Shown here piece by piece: positions 22,291 to 64,000 of a stretch of 64,000 bases of DNA. Origin of the DNA: Glandiceps talaboti (Eukaryota > Hemichordata > Enteropneusta > Spengelidae). Position numbers and translations under genes: made by a program. Position 1 is the stretch's first letter. The number at the start of each line of letters is the position of its first letter. The stretch covers positions 17,260,276-17,324,275 of the forward strand of contig NC_135568.1 in the NCBI RefSeq assembly GCF_964340395.1. The letters are read 5' to 3'. The notes beneath the pieces are model-generated. The model searched no databases. It was not told where the DNA came from and saw nothing but the letters and a program-made list of their open reading frames with translations.

Positions 22291-23035
22291 GTGTTTTACT
22301 ACCAAGGTAAACAAGTTAACAGGAAACTAAGATAAACATAAACTAAAACTATTATTTGTTGCACGTGTTGTAATAGTTGTGCCTTGGTTACATGTGGACA
22401 TACTTACCGTCCTACAGTATAGTGCAAAACTGAGTAATACCGAGTATGTGGCCACTTGACGATATCGTTTTATCAGAGGCACCACCCTTTACTGTGAGTG
22501 TAAAAGTACATTAATTATGATTGGAAAATATATCAACATGCTGCAAACAAAATGTAGTTTGTGTCTACAATCGTTTCCCAATAGCCTGCATTCCATGGTA
22601 ATAGTTATACAGTAAGGTCTATGAAACAAGTTTTGTCATAATATTTTAGATGTAAATTTAGTAATATAAACTTTACTGTCGTTTGTCACATACAGTAGAC
22701 TGTAAAGGTCGGAATTTGCATAAAATGAAGTACAATTGTTCAAGTTTGGGTTAGAACAAAATGTAATGAATTAAATTGTCAAAACAGATAAATTTTCGTT
22801 TGAAGAAATTCGACATAATTTTCTATATATGAAAGGGGTGGCTTGCTTTTCTCAGTAACTAATATAATATTTGCGACTCAGGTTTAAATCCAAGGGAAAA
22901 AGATTACATTTCCATTTGAAGTATTTGTACTCATTTCAGAGAAATATATAATATAGTAAGGCAAAATTTAAAAGGGAAAAACAAACATATTAAGAAAGAT
23001 GAGATTGTGTTTTTTATGTTTGTAACAATTAGATG

Positions 23036-23350
23036 TTGTTTCCTAATATTTGTCTTCGTTCAGCCAAGGAAAGTACGAGTGACCTAGGGGAGCTTTGTAA
23101 CTAGTGACGTCGACAACCCTTAGGTCTCGAATATTTCTCGGCTGAATGAAGAACGACATTGGAGAATAACATACCAGTGACAGTGCCAGTACTATCAAAG
23201 AAAAACCGGGGACAGTAGTGGCCATGTTGAACGTTTTGATATTTCGAACACAGCAGAACCAGTGACGTAGACACATGTTGTCGTGACGTAGAACGACGAG
23301 AGTATATATTCCATATTTTTGTTGATCTGCTAGTGCATGGTATAATCTCT
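23036..23350 (-). mobile_element. Family F foldback repeat, copy 2 (reversed)
   Basis: CTAATATTTGTCTTCGTTCAGCC pairs with CGGCTGAATGAAGAACG about 100 bp on, forming a hairpin. Then GTTTTGATATTTCGAACACAG and CAGTGACGTAGACACATGTTG match, reversed, the copy at 6955-7300. Confidence 0.7.
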
Positions 23351-25753
23351 GTTTACGAATTATTGTGTTAACAATATAATGCTTCTCATGAAATAATGTC
23401 GTTAAATCTATCTTCAGTTACAATCATTAAAACAATCTGGGGTTACTATAAACGCTTTTGAAAAAGAGATGGAAATGATGTTAAAATTAAAGAATTTTAG
23501 GAACCAGTGGCCACCGAATGCTGTTTTACTTTTAAAGAAAAATAAAAGTTTAGCGATTTCATAAAACACAAGAAGGTGATCCCCAAATTTCTTATATTAT
23601 TTCAAATGGACTAGAAACAAGATTTAATTTGGCAAAGTTTGCAGAGTTTTAAGTCTGATTATCAGGGAAATTTTGTCATAGTTGCATTCCACTTTAACGC
23701 TATGATTTCCAAATTTATTTCTCTTATTCTCACGTCTATTTGTCAAATAACCTATTTCACATGGCTTCATTACACTGTTCTCCTTTGTCATCGACTTTAC
23801 CAGCACTTTACAACTTTGTAAATGATCTAGTCTACTGATTATATATATTGTACTTATCTTCCAAAATTCTTAATTTCCTTAGTAGCCACCTATTACTTGA
23901 GGGGAAACCATTCTCACTACTACGACTTGAATTGTGAGATGAGTACCAACCAAATCAAAGGTCTTGATTATAGGCTAAGCTTAGTTCTGTAGCTTTTACT
24001 AAATCGAAATAAAGTTCCCGAAATATAGTTGTTGAGAGAGGGGGTCATTTTATTACTATTTTATTTATAGATACCTTCAAACTTATTTATCTTTGAAAGT
24101 AGAGAAGATAAAAAAAATCATTGTCTGACTCATTACAGGATATATGTTGTGCATGATTATACATTCAAGACTGTTGCTACAGTTTGTGATATTTCCAACA
24201 CAAAACTTTATTCACTTCATTCATAAAAACACACAACACATAACAGTGTAAATCCAAGTTTAGAATTGCGTGCAGCAAAATAAGTATATATTGTGTCTAC
24301 TCATACATGAAACGATATACTTAAACATTAAATTTAAAAATCAGCAGTCGTCTATTTCACACACCCGCCACTCGGGGTCCCACGCTACGAATACGTAGCC
24401 GAAAATTTGGGATGCACACAAACAACATTTTGTTTCCCAGCAAAAGTGTACATAGTTTAAGACATGCTTTTTTTTACTCTGACGTCATGCAAATGAGCAA
24501 AATTCAATGCATATGTTCGAACTTGTCTAAAATATATTGATCCCCGTGCGATTCAATCATGTTTATCAATAAACAAAAAAAACCCGATTTATTTGGACAT
24601 GCGCATCGGACAACTTCTGACCTTTAAGTATGGTTCAATAAGAAGACTATTAATGCTACTTTTACTCTTTTACACAACAAAATCCCAAAAAACAAACTCT
24701 GCTCATATTAAGAACTACAATTTAGAAAAGAATCCATTTAATTTTTTGATACTCTCGTTCTGCAAAAATAATGTACCCGTTTTCCATAAATAATGTACTC
24801 GTTAGCATAATAATGGTCACTCGTTTTGCATAATAATGTACTCGTTTGAATAAATGATGAGTTTAAATTGTAGCCGTTGACTTTGCCAAATTCAAAGTGT
24901 CATTTCATCTGGACAACTGTAATATTCAGGCATTTATATTTTCTTCTTCACTTCCAAAACGTTGCTATGAAACTAATTAATTTGGGCTAATGTCTGCCTG
25001 ATAATATCTGGTCCTGGTTTTGTATGGACGTTATGACAAACTATTACTATTAAATTATGTCAACATTTAGTAGAGTTAAATTCTCATTAACTATATTAAT
25101 ACGAACATATTTCAAATTATTTATGTATCAATGGATGGATTGAAAATCAGGGGAGTCGAGCAACTCTCTTACATTAGAGAAAGTACGAAAAGTGTGAAAT
25201 ACGTTACAAACTAATCACAAATAACACCACAGGGTAAAGGACAATAATTTTGTTTCTATATTAGAAAAAAAGTTTTAAATATTGCCATCATAACTATTGT
25301 ATCCTCTCACTGTTTTTAACCTACAGTTATCTCTGTCTTATCAGAGTTTACCAGCTTTGCATTAATTAGTAGATTACTAATCCTAGAATAAACTCACGGG
25401 CTAATTGTCCAATCAACACATTGTGCAGTGTGTAAACATCTACTGATCCGACTACATTGAAAGTTACGATATGAAATTGTAATTCATTGAAAAAAACAAC
25501 TATTGTAACAAATTTTAAGCGAGCAAATACATTTACAAATACACGATATACCAATAATCCTTTTTATCTACATTTTAAAATATTCAATAATAACAAATAT
25601 CAGTATTGTGTTGTCTAGTATACGATCCCTTAATTAAGTAAAACACAGATAAGTTACATATCTGTGATTAAAATTACCAACTCTTAGCCTATAACAAATA
25701 AGATGTGTATAAATGTTCTTTTGTGCAAATTCCAACACTCTTTGATTACGTAT

Positions 25754-26135
25754 ACAGTGAATTTCACAATCACGAAGAAACAAATTACAAACTTGACATG
25801 CTACACTTTAAGATAGCAAAATTGAATGAGTACAGTTTCTGGCTACAATTCGTCTAAGTGAAATGAACTATACATGCCACCATATAGACATCAAATGAAC
25901 ACCGCAAATGACATTTTACGCGCCCTTCATTGTGTTTGATACTAAGAAAAATACTGGAGCCGGAATGTCTGCATGAAGTCACGGTTGCACTACATTTAAA
26001 TGGTTTATTTCATTTAGACTAAATGTAGCAAAAGAAAATGCGACCCTGCTATGAAGTGTGACGTATGCAGTTTCTTGTTGGTTTCTGGATGTTGTATCAA
26101 ACAGAAAAGCTACATGGTATTGTGAAATTCACTGT
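25754..26135. mobile_element. Family A foldback element, copy 2
   Basis: Starts TACAGTGAATTTCACAAT and ends TATTGTGAAATTCACTGT, flanked by TA at the left. Inner arms pair (ACATGCTACACTTTAAGATAG against CTGCTATGAAGTGTGACGTAT). About 380 bp, non-coding. Confidence 0.8.
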
Positions 26136-26974
26136 GAGAAATATTATTTTTTTTTACAAATCGTGATATCTTAACTGCTATTTATATGAATTGTTTATTT
26201 TTAACGTATATCATAGTAGAATAAATACCTTCACACAATTAAAATGTATCCGACTCAAAATGGTAAATAACTGGACACTCAATACTACGTTGAAGGTTGG
26301 TTTTTAGACATTTTATCCCCAAAAGGTTACTATTTGTGTGCTTTAACATCTGATCAGGAAACCAGGTGACGTTTATGTGACAGGAAACATGCTAACCCGC
26401 CATCTTGAATAGTGCATTATGGGCAAAAGTAATGATCAACATGAATTTATCACTGTTTTAAACAAGTATCGTATTCCGTGCGGAAACAGAGTTGAAGAGT
26501 GATCACTTTGTAACTGCCTAGCCAAAAAGGTGATGAAGTGAAATAACACCGAGATAAAGTTCTTAAATATTTCTTTGAACGCTTAATTGATTTGTAGGCA
26601 TAGCCTGGTAAAGATGATCGTTGCCCTGTGCAGTTCTTTTTGAATTGCTTGTTATTTTTTAATCAATATCTTCGATTATTATCGGGGCAACAGTGTTTCG
26701 TGGTCTCATCCGTATAGTCTGTAATAAAACAGAGGAATTAATGAATCATTAAAAACTACAAAATAACATAAATGATAACAAAATGATTCATATCTCTGTA
26801 ATTGCTACTTCAAGCTTTTAAGCTGAACATCATATTGTGCTGTTGTTGGCCTATTAAAGCCCGCATACCGACAACTGCATTCTACTTCCCCTACCCATCG
26901 TTTTAATGGTTTATTCCATTGTGAATTCTCTGCTATAAACGTTGTGGTTGCACGGAAAAGATGGTATTGTTCCG

Positions 26975-27031
26975 TTTATTAAACCGTTTTACTTTGAATG
27001 GTATGCATGGTACATGAGTTTTCCATTTATT
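26975..27031 (-). promoter_or_regulatory. Candidate poly(A) signals of receptor A
   Basis: Reverse-strand AATAAA at 27031-27026 and again at 26980-26975, about 215 and 270 bases beyond the stop codon of receptor A. Hexamer evidence only. Confidence 0.4.
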
Positions 27032-27246
27032 ATGCAGTAGAATTGACAGTATTAGATGTGTATACATCTATCAGGGTTCATTCATACACTGCACCACATT
27101 TAATTTGTGTCAACTGTGATTGAGTTTTTAAAGGGGGTTGTCATGGCATTACGCCGGGTCGGAAGTAATGGCTTATTACACTTACGTTGGCGTAATATGT
27201 AGTATGAACAGAAATGGTTTGTTAATTTAACAATTCTATACTCTGG

Positions 27247-56775
<29,529 letters not shown>

Positions 56776-57378
56776 CTTCCCTCGTTCCACGGTCACAATA
56801 TTTGAAGACTCAGGTAAATTGCACCGTTGCCTATATGCAAATAACGTTTCGTTTCATCTGTCACGTATGTCATCCCGAAAACAGTCCGAACAGAATTAAT
56901 TTTCCGTTCCCTTGGCAACTTTTATCACGTTTTGCTCTAGTGAAGACGTTCACTATTTACTAAGAAATGTATTTCATTACTCCCTGATTAATGAAGCGAG
57001 TTTTCATCGTCGCTTATAAATTATTCAAGTTACTTTTGTCGTCGAACAGTAACTCTGAGAACATGATCAGTAGTTTTATTTACAATGAACGGTCGTGTCA
57101 AAAGAAAACCTTGACATAGAAATACTGAATGCAATTATGTCGAATATAATGTTTCGAATGTATTCTCCATGATATTATTCCATGTCATAGCTTAGGTTTA
57201 GTACAACGGGGACGTGTGGTGTCAAATAAGGTACATGTGTTCAGGTTCAGAAATTGATTGACAAAATTAGGACATGAAAATAAGGACATGAATCTTTCGA
57301 GTTATGAAAATTTTAATTTTCTAATTAATTACGGTGTGATTAATTAATATCATCTTGTAACAATCAACTTCATCACCC

Positions 57379-57408
57379 TGTCGTCGTCGTCGTCGTCGTC
57401 GTCATCAC

Positions 57409-57453
<45 letters not shown>
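57379..57453. repeat. (CGT)n then (CAT)n trinucleotide repeat
   Basis: Six to seven CGT units followed by about 17 CAT units. Confidence 0.95.
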
Positions 57454-58424
57454 TCCTCTGTAAAGGTATATAGTGCTAATTTCACTAAGGACGATTTGTA
57501 AGCCAGTCTAGTGATTGCTGAGTGAAGTGACACACACATTTTAATCATCCCATCCTTCACACATTACACCTGCATTATCGGGTTTTTGTAAATCAAGAAA
57601 CCAAAGCTATATTCACTAAAAATCAGTCCATTACTTATAAAAAAGACACTCTATCTTAATTTATAGTAGTTCAATAATAATATGAAATAGAAGTTTCATT
57701 TTCGATTAGACAACCACGATATGTTCGCTGAAAATTTTTAAAGTATCAATAATTAGACATTATACATGCCTGTAAAGAAATAGGTTGAGATCGTGATTGC
57801 CGTTGAGGTCGCTGTTTTGGCTGCGAACCCAAAAATTTGTTTACCCATAGATGATGTAATACAGTTCAATGTGTGCAACATTACGAATACGTTATTATAC
57901 CTAACAAAATATTTTCAAAAACTCATTTTAGTTGCTGCTAGTGCAGCTTTGTGTTTTGATGCGACATCGTCCAATATTTCATCGATAAAACTGAATCTGT
58001 TATCAAGTTTTCCTTTTCATGATAAATTCTTTGTGTTTTGCATTGTCCATTCTTTGATTTATATATTGCATTGTTTGAAAGCTATGACGTCATACTCCTA
58101 CATATTCGAAATTCAATTAAATATTCATGCAATTAGCATTCCATCTTTGATATGTGTTTGTTATAAGAATATCACCGAATAAAATAATAAAGTAATAAAA
58201 TACGGAGCTGACATCTTTGTTATAATTTATGAATAATGTATGTCGCCCTGTGTGTTGCTGTGTACCGTCGTATGTTGTCATGTGTTGGGTCTGTCGTTCT
58301 GTGTTCTTTAGTGTTTTGTTGTCTTGTGTTGGGCCTGCCGTCCCGTGTTAATGTGTACCAGGTTATGGTATTCTGTGTTTAGTGCCGTATGTGGTGCCTT
58401 GTGTGGTTATGTGCTGGCTTCTAG

Positions 58425-58890
58425 CGATCTGTTGTTTAGTGTCGGGTTGTGGTGTGTTGAGGTCTGTTGTTTAGTGTCGGGTTGTGGTGTGCTGGGTCTG
58501 TTGTTTAGTGTCGGGTTGTGGTGTGTTGAGGTCTGTTGTTTAGTGTTAGGTTGTGGTGTGTTGGGTCTGTTGTGTAGTGTCGGGTTGTGGTGTGTTGGGT
58601 CTGTTGTTTAGTGTCGGGTTGTGGTGTGTTGGGTCTGTTGTTTAGTGTCGGGTTGTGGTGTGTGTTGATGTATGTTGTTTAGTGTCAGGTTGTGGTGTGT
58701 TGGGTCTGTTGTTTAGTGTCGGGTTGTGGTGTGTTGGGTCTGTTGTTTAGTGTCGGGTTGTGGTGTGTTGGGTCTGTTGTTTAGTGTCGGGTTGTGGTGT
58801 GTTGGGTCTGTTGTTTAGTGTCGGGTTGTGGTGTGTTCGGTCTGTTGTTTAGTGTCGGGTTGGGGTGTGTTGGGGTGTGTTGTTTAGGGG
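58425..58890. repeat. 34-bp minisatellite, about 13-14 units
   Basis: Unit TTGTTTAGTGTCGGGTTGTG-GTGTGTTGGGTCTG, with variants (GAGGTCTG, TGTAGTGTC, GATGTATG). Degenerate units extend left to about 58220. Two further units lie at 60297-60352. Confidence 0.95.
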
Positions 58891-60296
58891 CCGGTCAGTT
58901 TCTTCGGCCTTGGGACGGGGGTGGGGTGGATTTGTAGGGGGGTGTCACCCTATTTATGAAATTGGCAGATGGGGGTGTCATGCTGTTTTGAAAATTGTTG
59001 AGGGGGGGGGGTCATTGTGTTTTGGATTGTCCCTGTTTCTTACACGAATTCTTTAATATTACCTATACATATATATGTATTACCTAGCTACCACACTAGT
59101 TACAGAACACGTCATGTAAATGATTGGCTGGTTCACAATCAATGCTTCACTTATATTGCACTTTGGGGCAAAAGTGAACTTGAAGGTTTCGTAATGGTAA
59201 TCTTCATAGATAGTTTATAAAAGAAGTTAATCTAAATTGTTCTACTCATCACTATGAACTTGTCAGAAGGGATTAATATACTTTCTATTTTGGACACTCC
59301 ATGTTATTGACACTACAAATCACCACATCTCATCAGATTCCAGTTTCTATTATACACTACGTATGACCACCTAATGTTCTCTGACATACCGGTGACTTTA
59401 CTATACATGCAATGTTAATGCCCATATATCAATGTTACGGGCCCATATTTATGTGATATGGGAAACTCATTTAAAACTTACATTTACGTTAGCTTTTCGA
59501 AGCTTGGAAATATTACCTCAAAGGCTATGAATAACCAAAACATTGCCTTAATAGAAGCAAAAACTGCCAGGGGGAAACCCCAAGGACTCCCCCACCCCCG
59601 AGGTCATTCATGCATTCAACCAACAATCAGATGCACCAACAACCTTTTTACTGTCATAGTGGTATTAAACTTTTCTTAAATATTTTCACCCAATTCTAAT
59701 TTGAGATGATAGTCTTTTAAAGATGTGAAATGTTGCCAAGATAGTCTAAAATTGCTTAAAACTCCAAATCTCTCCTACCAATGATACTACCAGCAGATGT
59801 GCTGACCTTTACTACATGTATATAATGATGCCATTTAACTGTTTAAGAACATATTTCAACCCTTAGTGTAAGTTTCTGATACTTGATGGTGCTGTCTTGT
59901 AAAACATGGATAGAGTTATTGTTTGAAAGGGTCTGAGTAGCCTAAAGCCTGGCTTTAAGAGTAAAAATCCTCCAGGGCTTCTAGAGGGAGACCCCCGTGG
60001 ACCCCCCCCCCCTCCCACATGAGGTGGACATATCCCAGTCTCAGGCTCTTTCCCTGTTACTGGCATGATGTTATCAAAGTTATTTCAAGTATATTTCAAA
60101 AGTATTTCAACCCTATGTAGTTGCTTTTTACATGTTGGTGCTGTCTTGTAAAATTATTGTCTGAAATGGTCTGAATAGTCTCAAAATTGACTTTTCAGAG
60201 TAAAAAACCTCCATGGCTTCTAGGGGTTACCCCCTAGGACATGTACATATTCCCTTCCCAAGCTTACCCCCTACCTTTCACTGTCACGATGCTATT
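58888..60296. mobile_element. 1.4-kb insertion inside the minisatellite
   Basis: Single-copy-looking DNA that interrupts the 34-bp array: units stop at about 58888 and resume at 60297. Starts with a G-rich tract and ends in C-rich DNA. Inside, a module recurs at about 59555-59600, 59890-60015 and 60130-60240 (GTGCTGTCTTGTAAAA, GTCTGAATAG, GAGTAAAAA-CCTCCA-GGCTTCTAG followed by CCCCC). No coding capacity recognised. Confidence 0.6.
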
Positions 60297-61498
60297 TGTG
60301 GTGTGTTGAGATCTGTTGTTTAGTGTCGGGTTGTGGTGTGTTGAGGTCTGTTTTTCTGTGTTGTTTAGTTTACTATATTTTGGGTGGGGTCTGTCCTTAT
60401 GTCTCGCTCTGTGTTGTATTACAATTATTATGATGTGTTTGGTGCCTTGTAACCTTGTTTCTATGTCAATTATGACGTCAACTGTTGTTAAAGTGATACA
60501 AAAAAAATCAGGTTATTAAATATGAAATTAGGTTCAATTACTTGATTAATACTACCACCTATATTATCATACAAGTCCGCAATGATATCATGATATAAGC
60601 TTGGTATCGGAAGAGTACATATACGATCATGGGTGTACAGTGGCGAATGAGCGGAGGCATACACAGACACAAAAAACAAGTCACATGTACATTTTTTACC
60701 TAGAATCAAGTAAGAAGCTTCACAATCTATCATTTAGAACCGACACCTTGGTAAAAAAAACATCAACGTTTTCGAGAAATAGGAGTACTAGTCTGTGGTA
60801 TTGAAACCAAAAACAAACAATAGAACTGGGCGTGAGAAGGTCGATTTGGAGAACAATGAATTGGTCCAGTTTGATGCTTGTGCGACGCCCTCAACGAGAG
60901 TCTGCAATAGTTCACTTGTTTTGAGAGGGCAACCGTAACATTTTGTACCACCCCACCTATGGGTTGGCGATCGAAAAAACACTTAGGAATGTTGTGACGT
61001 TGAACCGAAACCTAACGATTAGTACCTTGGTTGGCCCACGTATCATCTTGTTGTTATGGATACCGAAATATATTTCTTGATTGTATATTAGGTATCTCTA
61101 AGAACAAGACTTTTGCAAAATATACTAGCATTTGGTTTTTGAGTGTGGTCATGGTTAATAAGGCCAATTGGCCGGGTCAAAATGTTTTGAACAACATCTG
61201 CAGAATAACATTTCTCATCACACACCCCTAGACCCAGTACTTTTGGAAATACAAGTCTTTAACCAAATTCACATATATTGCATGCTTAATAAGTTCTTCA
61301 TGTACACATCTCTGAATATGTCCCTATCACAATTTTTAGACCCAATTTTATACCCAATTTGCATGTTACTACTCTACACACCCCTCAGAACGTTCCCATC
61401 AAATAAAAAATATTCCATCTACACGCCCTAAGTACAATATAATATTCCCACCAAATATCATGGCAATCAGTCTGGCGGATTTTGACTTCTCAGTTGTT

Positions 61499-61502
<4 letters not shown>

Positions 61503-61539
<37 letters not shown>

Positions 61540-61802
61540 CATACACAGACATACATACATACATACAGACAGACAGACAGGCATGCATACATATATGCGT
61601 GCGTACGTACGTACGTACGTACGTACGTACGTACGTACATACATACATACATACACACATACATACATACATACATACATACATACACACACACATACAT
61701 ACATACATACATACATACATACATACATACATACATACATCCATACATGCATACACACACACGCATACACACATAAAAACATACATAAATACATACACAC
61801 AG
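61503..61802. repeat. Compound (AC)n, (ACAT)n, (ACGT)n microsatellite, about 300 bp
   Basis: AC run, AGAC units, seven to eight ACGT units (61602-61636), then ACAT blocks with AC interruptions. His-Thr and Tyr-Val-Cys-Met frames on both strands are artefacts. Confidence 0.95.
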
Positions 61803-62088
61803 ATATTTCACCATGCTATAGCACTATTGGACTTCAGTGCAGTTGTGCTAAAAATGGTCATTCAGAAATTTTTTATGGCCAGTGTACGGTACTTGTATTT
61901 GAATTTTGGCAATTCTATAGCGCTAAAACGAATACGTATTATTTTGACGAAATTTCGTCAAGAACGTACTGATAGTTTTAAATATAATATGTTATCAAGA
62001 TATTTCAGCAAGGAAAGTCGTTGATTTCGTAAAATCCTGTGGAAAACGGACAAACTACTATACAGATTCGGGGTAAATTCATCACATA

Positions 62089-62090
<2 letters not shown>

Positions 62091-62150
<60 letters not shown>
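62091..62150. repeat. (GT)n microsatellite
   Basis: About 56 bp of GT. Confidence 0.95.
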
Positions 62151-63137
62151 CCGTCAGTCTGTCCGTATGTCTGACACGACTGTGTTATCATACACATCAT
62201 TACTTTAGCAATACAAGTTCAAAAGCTGGCGACCCGGATGCAGAGCTCGCGACAATGTCAATCAATTGTAATTTGATCCTTTGGTTAATAGGCAAGCAAT
62301 TCATGAGTTGACTTCTCACCTGCCACAAGAAAAGAAAAGTTCACATCAGAAGAAACGCATGGAACCTACCAACTGAACAATTAGCCGACCTATGCCGTTA
62401 ATGACACGATGCATGGTGTTTGGGTGTGGGCAGGAGGGGAGTTTGTTCATTTATTTAACCAATGACAATTTTACTATAAGAAGTATACACATACGAATCA
62501 TCTCTCACCTTCAACTTCAAAACCATCAAACGCACAAATCCGAATTTTAATCACATTTATATGATCTTTATTATTCAGGTGTCCTGAAAACAGTGGAAAT
62601 AATGAAAGAAAGAGAGACAATAACTTAAATCAAGAATTACATTCATAGAAGTGAAAAAAATAAAACAATATAAAAAAAACCAATAGAAGCACATTTTAAA
62701 GCTGCCAAAAGAAACAAAGCAGTATTTAGAACTGAAATCGAATATTCTTCATAAGCCACTTAGAGTGACATCAATACATAGCAAGAACTAATTACATTTT
62801 CATTACAGTGTACTGTACATCTTCTGAAGCTAATAACGTGAAATGGAATGATCCGATAATTTGTGCAAACACAGAAAAGCAATCAGTAATTGAAATAAAT
62901 TGCCCGAAGACTGCATGGTGCAATTAGCCACTGCAGATGGCCGGATAGTAAGCATGGCAAGTATATATTCCTCTCCACAGAGCCTCTGAACTCGGCAATT
63001 TATATTTAGAATTTGCGTAAATTAGCATGTCATCTGTTGAAGTTTGAGGTATTATTTTGAACAAAGATTACAGTAAAATGTAAAAACAACAAATCTAAGG
63101 AACTTGTAACAATCCACACAATTCAGCATATAGTCAG

Positions 63138-63925
63138 AGAGCCTTCATTAATTACAAGAGGAGAGGGCAGAGGGAATGGGGTGGTTACACTTTTTACAAA
63201 TCGGTCCTTGGGGGAGGAAAATGTTTTTATGTTTTACAAAATGGAAATTAGGGGAGGGTCACATTTTGCATTGGATCATTTTTTTTTAAACTTTGCATTA
63301 ATTTGTGATTTTGGCATGATCGATCCCACCACTGCCACGAGTTTCAAATCTTACTGCTACCACATGCCACCATTGTTAGTAATATCGTAAGACATCAGTG
63401 AAATGCAGTGAATTAACTGTTAGTTGTGGTGTGAGGAGAGGAGCAGGTCTCACAGTAGTAAAGGGGAACAGCGTGGCAAGATATTGGGGATAATGAGGTG
63501 GAGAGGAGATGATGACCCAGGAGTTGAGGTTGTCAGTTATGTGCTCAACTAGTCTTTGGGAGTTCTGGCCTTCAACTCAGCCAATCCATCCAAACACAGG
63601 CATTGATTTACAAGTGCAAATTCACTGGTAGTAATGGGTGGAAAACAACAAATGTGAAAAAAATAACTGTATCCAGTGGGATTCGACCCAAGGACCTCCT
63701 GACTAATAATCTTGAGCTCTAACAGCTACGCCACGTGGAGGTGGTGTTAAAATTGTTTGTCACTGAAACATTTGAACATGGGGAAGGTCACATTTTAGAG
63801 AAAAGAAATTGAGGGAGGGTCACTTTCTAGCACAACGGATCGGGGGGGGGGGTTCACATTTAATGCCACAGGACTGAACTCGATTTCCCCGCCCTATCCC
63901 TTGTAATTACTGAAGACTCCCTTAA
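63138..63925. mobile_element. Family C element, about 790 bp, carrying a tRNA-like sequence
   Basis: Left AGAGAGCCTTCATTAATTAC then AAGAGGAGAGGG; right CCCTTGTAATTACTGAAGAC then TCCCTT, inverted. G-rich tracts (GGGGGAGG, GGGGAGGGTCAC) lie inside. Same ends as 19035-19628. Its interior differs from that copy, so families share ends but not bodies. Confidence 0.75.
63672..63741 (-). tRNA. tRNA-derived pseudogene or SINE head
   Basis: On the minus strand: GTGGCGTAGCTGTTAGAGC supplies an A-box-like TGGCGTAGCTG, and GGTCCTTGGGTCGAATCCC a B-box-like TCGAATCC with its T-arm. The distance between boxes is that of a tRNA. The anticodon arm does not fold well and no CCA-adjacent acceptor stem is evident, so a functional tRNA is unlikely. 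Confidence 0.5.
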
Positions 63926-64000
63926 TCAACATTATACAGGCATCATACACGAAATATTAACATGAAAATACTAAATATTATTTACAAAAGTTCGCAGACT

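Larger units (their letters stand above)
22148..27246. other. Intergenic DNA between the methyltransferase and receptor A (convergent 3' ends)
   Basis: Apart from the listed repeats (families F and A), the region is AT-rich and I find no exon or RNA gene. The two flanking genes converge here, so it should contain both 3' UTR ends. Receptor A's likely poly(A) signals are listed separately. An AATAAA at 23541-23546 on the plus strand is the nearest obvious one for the methyltransferase, but it is 1.5 kb away and uncertain. Confidence 0.5.
56776..64000. other. Right-hand region without a supportable gene
   Basis: 7.2 kb upstream of receptor A. A 129-codon open frame at 57793-58182 (plus) has no domain, no clear exon borders and ordinary AT-rich composition, so I do not call it. 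The region holds the repeats listed below and otherwise nothing recognised. Confidence 0.5.

Noticed and set aside
57793-58182. 129-codon plus-strand open frame with hydrophobic stretches
   Set aside because: No domain, no splice partners, AT-rich composition like the surrounding DNA. It could be chance.

Overview
The window is eukaryotic nuclear DNA from an animal. It has small GT-AG exons in long introns, AT-rich non-coding DNA full of microsatellites, and many small foldback transposon copies. The gene content fits an invertebrate deuterostome such as a lancelet or an acorn worm: an adhesion-GPCR tandem pair with C-type lectin, sushi and EGF modules, and an intact histamine-N-methyltransferase-like gene. 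I cannot name the species from sequence alone, and another invertebrate phylum is possible.

Three protein-coding genes can be supported. (1) A complete adhesion GPCR lies on the minus strand at 56775-27247. I joined 23 coding exons whose phases all agree; they sum to 2742 nt (913 aa plus stop). Domain order is signal peptide, sushi/CCP, calcium-binding EGF, hormone-receptor-like (HRM) domain, GAIN domain with a GPS cleavage motif, seven transmembrane segments and a basic cytoplasmic tail. (2) A paralogue of it lies on the same strand at 9971 down to the left edge. Its first six coding exons (446 aa plus one base) give signal peptide, C-type lectin domain, a Thr/Pro mucin-like repeat, sushi, calcium-binding EGF and the first half of the same HRM domain. 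Its GAIN and 7TM part would lie left of base 1. (3) A three-exon, 291-aa histamine-N-methyltransferase-like gene lies on the plus strand at 18095-22067, in the space between the two receptors.

Layout: 1-9971 is receptor B (5' part). 9972-18094 is repeat-rich intergenic DNA with foldback elements and a large inverted duplication. 18095-22067 is the methyltransferase. 22068-27246 is intergenic DNA with foldback elements. 27247-56775 is receptor A. 56776-64000 holds no gene I can support, but has a 34-bp minisatellite interrupted by a 1.4-kb insertion, long microsatellites, and a short-TIR element carrying a tRNA-like sequence.

The two receptors are the main biological story. They share the sushi-cbEGF-HRM core and the exon phases (all phase 1-1 in the ectodomain), but receptor B has two extra phase 1-1 exons (lectin and mucin-like) that I cannot find in receptor A. 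That is what a tandem family diversifying its sensor end by exon gain or loss would look like. I see no sequence evidence of a functional link between the receptors and the methyltransferase beyond adjacency.
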